A stretch of 64,000 nucleotides of DNA from Chlorella sorokiniana (taxonomy: Eukaryota > Chlorophyta > Trebouxiophyceae > Chlorellales > Chlorellaceae), in contig CP084615.1 in the NCBI GenBank assembly GCA_025917655.1, positions 1 through 64,000 on the forward strand, written 5' to 3'. The translations under genes and the position numbers were made by a program. Under the pieces are notes generated by a model, which worked only from the letters and a program-made list of their open reading frames with translations, did no database searches and was not told where the DNA came from. Shown in pieces: positions 60,712-64,000 of the stretch. How positions within the stretch are numbered: position 1 is the stretch's first letter; each line of letters starts with the position of its first letter.

Positions 60712-62673
60712 TCAGCCCTGCAGCGAGTCCACGAAGTTCTTGACGATGCGCATGCCGCTGTCGGTGATGATGGACTCTGGGTGGAACTGCACACCCTGGA
60801 TGTGGGGCAGGGAGCGGTGGCGCACCGCCATGATCGTGCCGTCCTCGCACCTGCGGTGTGGTGAGGGTGCAAGCAGGGGTTTGGTGAGGGCAGCGTGGCT
60901 ACAGCGAAGGGTGTGGTGAGGGCAGGCAGGGTGAGGAGAGTCGATGTGGTTGCGACAAAGGAGGGGACTGGGTAGTGGGGCAAGGGATGGGGAAACGGAT
61001 AACGCCAGGTGGGAAGCCGGGGTGGATGGTGGGGCTGGGCCCCAAACCTACGCGGCAGCGGCACCCCTGCGGCGGCGGTGGCTGCGGCATGGATGCACCC
61101 ACCAGGCGGTGACTTCCAGCTCCTCCGGGCAGCTGTCCTTGTCGATGACCAGGGAATGGTACCGCGCCGCCTTGAAGGGGTTGTCCAGCCCCGCCAGCAG
61201 CCCCACCCCGTGTGGAACACCGGGCTCGTCTTGCCGTGCATGACGCCGCTGGGGGCCCGTACCACGCGGCCGCCAAACACCTGCAGGGGGCGTGCGCGGA
61301 CGCTTTTAGGCAAGGGAGGGCATGCGCGGCGGGGCAGCAGGATGACGGAGAAGTGAAGGCTCGCACTCTGCCCGTCGACGTGCCTCGCGCTTGCACCCTC
61401 ATTCCTCCACACCCCCACCCACCCAACAACCAACACTCCACACCGACCGCCCCCACACACCTGCCCGATGCACTGGTGGCCCATGCAGACGCCAAAGACG
61501 GGGAAGCCGGCGGGTCCCAGCTTCTGGATGATTTCCAGCGAGATGCCGCTGTCCTCAGGGCGGCCTGCTTTCGGGAAAGGGTGTGAGAGGGAGTGGGGGT
61601 TGAGGGAGGCTCAGGGGGAAGAGGAGGGCGGGTGTAGCGTGTCCCCTGGGTGTGCAGGGTGGTGCCTGACAGCGAGCTCGACAACATAGGGATTCCAGGA
61701 GAGTTGGTGTGCACAAAGGCTGATGCATTCACGAGTGTTGCATGGGAAGAACCCCGCGAGGGACGTGGGGTGGGCCGCTGGCAGCGGCGCAGCGGCCCGG
61801 TGGGACGCGCGGCCCCACCGCCAGTTCACAGCTGGCCCGCCAAGCCTCGACACCCCTCTAGCTGCCCCCAGCCTGAAAAGGGTCCCTGCGGCGCCCTGCC
61901 CCGCACCTGGCCCCGGCGAGACCAGGATGCCGCGCGGGTTCATGGCGGCAATCTCCTCCACCGTCTTGGCGTCGTTGGGGAACACCACGTACTCGCAGCC
62001 AAGGTCGCCCAGGTACTGCAGCAGCAGGCAGAGGGGCGGCGCAGGGCCGGCACGGGCGGCACATGAGCGGTGCTGCGGCGTGCCGTTCAGCGGGAGGGCG
62101 GGCAGCTATGGGAGTGGGGGCTGGCGGAGCGCCAGGAGCTGAATGAGCGGCCTCTCAAAGAGGAGAGGGCTGCTGCGCTAAGGGTTCGGGTTCAGGCGAC
62201 AAAGGGGTACCTTGTGCAGCGTGCGGCTGGCACCCACCTGGCACAAGTTGTAAGTGAAGGAATCGTAATTGTCCACAACCACCACCGGCCCTTTCTCCTG
62301 CTCGGCGGCGGCTGCGGCAACGACGTGCATGCCGCTGCGAGCCTGCTGCCGGGCTAGCCGCTGCCGCTGCCGCCGCTGCTGCTGCGCTGCATGCCGCAGT
62401 CGAGGCAAGCTCAATGCTGCTGGTGCCGCTGCAGGGGCGAAAGGGAAGGCAAGGTGCGAGCACGGACAGTTGCATCAATGTTAGCAGGGAAGGGGAGCGG
62501 CAGCGGCGCCGCCAGGCGAGGGTCACTCTGCAGGGCGACAGCCTATACATTCCAACATCAACCAGTTCTCCTGTTGTCCAACCTGGAAGGACGCATGCGG
62601 CCTGTAGTCCCGTTCGGCGCTGCGCCTGGCGGGGCTGCTGGGGTGTGCGAATGGAAGCGGCCATCTGCTGCAT
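60712..62673 (-). CDS. ASB1: Anthranilate synthase beta subunit, plastid (TrpG-type glutamine amidotransferase)
   Basis: This subunit releases ammonia from glutamine for anthranilate synthase, the first step of tryptophan synthesis in the plastid. Six exons can be placed: 62673-62583, 62428-62238, 62015-61907, 61564-61461, 61280-61103 and 60850-60712. Exon 1 ([20 protein letters not shown]) plus the start of exon 2 look like a transit peptide. The enzyme begins [18 protein letters not shown] and [20 protein letters not shown], then [35 protein letters not shown] carries the nucleophile Cys, [15 protein letters not shown] follows, and [17 protein letters not shown] carries the His and Glu of the triad. 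It ends NFVDSLQG. Exon 5 breaks frame at GGGGTGGGG (plus 61201-61209): one more G links VFHTG to [20 protein letters not shown]. The gene faces away from the CCDC40 gene. Confidence 0.94.
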
Positions 62674-62993
62674 TGTCAATCTGCAATTTATTGTGTCCAG
62701 TGCTTAGGCACTGACGGTCTTGCCCGAACAACCCAAGTCTAGGGCGAGATGAGACCAGAGCCCCTCCAAGCTTAGGTAATACCAAACAATTGCCAAATTT
62801 TGTCCAATCGTTGGGAATTGGCGGTCAAGGCCTTTGTTATTCTCGAGTCCAGGTAAGGTTGGCAGGACATCGCGGTACATTTCGCCCCTCAGAGCTCTGA
62901 CGCCCTCGGCCGGCAAGAAAAGACTGGTTCGTGACAATTCGAAAGCTCACGCAGGGTCGTGGGGAGCCAGCTCGGTCAGCGGGTTTCGGCAGG
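62674..62993. promoter_or_regulatory. Divergent promoter of anthranilate synthase beta (-) and CCDC40 (+)
   Basis: 320 bases between two divergent start codons, less GC-rich than the flanking genes. It is presumably a compact bidirectional promoter. No clear core element was identified. Confidence 0.4.
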
Positions 62994-64000
62994 ATGGACA
63001 ACGAGGCTCCTGTCCAAGGGCAAGAGCTTGACGAAGCATCCACGTCGCAATCCCAAGCGCCACCAGGCCCACAGCCGGATAGGGCGGACATGCAACCGGC
63101 GTCAGCATTGGCGCAGGACACGCCCGCAGCAGCAGCGGGCATCGACACCGAGGCGGCAAGCCTGCAGGCAGCCAATGCTGCAGAGCAACCGTCAGATGAG
63201 GCTGTCTCGGATGCAGAGGCAAGGTCGTCCCCAGAGGCAGCTGCCTCTGGAACTTCGGCGCGCCCTTGAGGCAGCACCAAGCGCAGAGCGAACGCTGCAG
63301 GAGGACTGTTCGGACGCAGAAGCGCAGATGGCCCCAGATGCAGTAGCAACACACGTAGGGGTAGCGACAGATATAGAAGCAAGGTATGGGGAGGATATCC
63401 AGGAACCAGAGGCCACATCCTCAGAGGCGGTTCGGGAAGCAGGGGCAAAAGGAGCAGGGGCAGCCTCCGCAGCAGAAGCAGACATAGTTGGCCTGCCTCC
63501 CGACCACCCGCTGCTGCGCCGCGCCCAGGACGCGCTGCACCGCCAGCTGGCGGCGGACAAGCTGCGGCTGCAGGAGGAGCTGCGTGAGCGGCGCAAGGCC
63601 TTAAAGGCGGGTGCTGCACGATTCGCCGCAACGCTGTGCACACCAAGGACTTTGCCGCCCTCAGTCCCAGCTACCTATCCAACAACCCGCTGACTTTCCA
63701 GCATGATTGCTCTGGTATGCTTCTTCGCAACCGCAGGACGCCAAGCAGCGGCGAGAGGATGTGGGTGTCGAGCTCTACGGCTTCCAGCAGCACCTTGCCC
63801 GGCTGCAGCTGTCGCTGGAGCAGGCGGGGATGCACACGCCGCCGCTGCCGCTGCCCGCGCCGACGCCGACGAGCAGCTGGCCTCCCTGCGCGCTGCGGCA
63901 GGGGAGGAGGAGGCGGCGGTTGGGGCAAGGGCTGCCCAGATTGAGGGGCTGCAGCGGGAGCTGGATCGGCTGGCGGCGGCGATGCGCGCGGTGCAGGCGC
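62994..64000 (+). CDS. CCDC40: CCDC40/FAP172 homologue, axonemal ruler protein (3' end beyond window)
   Basis: CCDC40 (FAP172 in Chlamydomonas) forms, with CCDC39, the 96-nm ruler on axonemal doublets that places inner dynein arms and the nexin-dynein complex. ATG 62994 begins MDNEAPVQGQELDEASTSQS, an acidic low-complexity N-terminus. The conserved part reads LPPDHPLLRRAQDALHRQLA and KLRLQEELRERRKALK, then after an intron DAKQRREDVGVELYGFQQHL and ARLQLSLEQAGD. The VELYG-x-QQ-x-LARLQ block is the signature of the family. The coiled coil continues to the window edge. Two frame changes occur: one between about 63180 and 63260 (position uncertain), and one at GGGG 63826-63829, where one extra G restores EQAGDAHAAAAAARADADEQ. 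The gene is cut by the end of the window. Confidence 0.85.

Overview
The window is one end of a nuclear chromosome from a GC-rich green alga, most likely a trebouxiophyte of the Chlorella/Micractinium/Auxenochlorella type. It opens with plant-type telomere repeats (CCCTAAA on this strand). Genes lie close together on both strands and are cut by many short GT-AG introns. They include nuclear genes for plastid enzymes (HDS/IspG, the CHL27 cyclase, the TrpG-type anthranilate synthase subunit) and plant-lineage transcription factors (SBP-box, B3). There is no CRISPR array, insertion sequence, phage or organelle DNA. The genus is an inference; the green-plant lineage is well supported.

Layout: telomere (1-118); AT-richer subtelomere (119-1188); an unrecognised coiled-coil gene (-, 1189-5066); YIF1 (+, 5350-7516); AK6 (-, 7875-9103); HDS/IspG (-, 9575-15975); importin-11-like (+, 16963-25304); MYND zinc-finger protein (-, 25344-28054); tRNA adenosine deaminase TAD2 (-, 28230-29303); pfkB kinase resembling pseudouridine kinase (+, 29876-31844); CHL27 (-, 32446-34924); a small Pmp3 membrane protein (-, 35608-36052); CCDC47 (-, 36633-39556); a CDCA7-type zinc finger-DDT-WHIM nuclear protein (+, 39936-44863); a multi-pass membrane protein (+, 45734-47050); SBP-box factor (-, 48314 to about 50504); VPS33 (-, 51026-56000); B3 factor (+, 57019-60265); anthranilate synthase beta (-, 60712-62673); CCDC40/FAP172, cut by the window end (+, 62994-64000).

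The genes do not form one pathway. They are a housekeeping mix: secretory and vacuolar traffic (YIF1, CCDC47, VPS33), nuclear import, nucleotide and tRNA metabolism, plastid isoprenoid, chlorophyll and tryptophan synthesis, chromatin and transcription, and an axonemal ruler protein.

The strongest unexplained signal is that nearly every conserved gene carries one reading-frame break inside an otherwise well-conserved exon. Almost every break sits at a run of 4-6 G or C and is explained by one or two missing bases. A different break, a net 4-base gain, destroys an iron-ligand motif in CHL27. I read this as systematic homopolymer shortening in the assembly rather than mass gene decay. It means naive gene models here will be wrong. 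Other points worth attention are a PTS2 peroxisome signal on the pseudouridine-kinase-like protein, an axonemal gene in an alga that looks Chlorella-like, and the unrecognised gene nearest the telomere.
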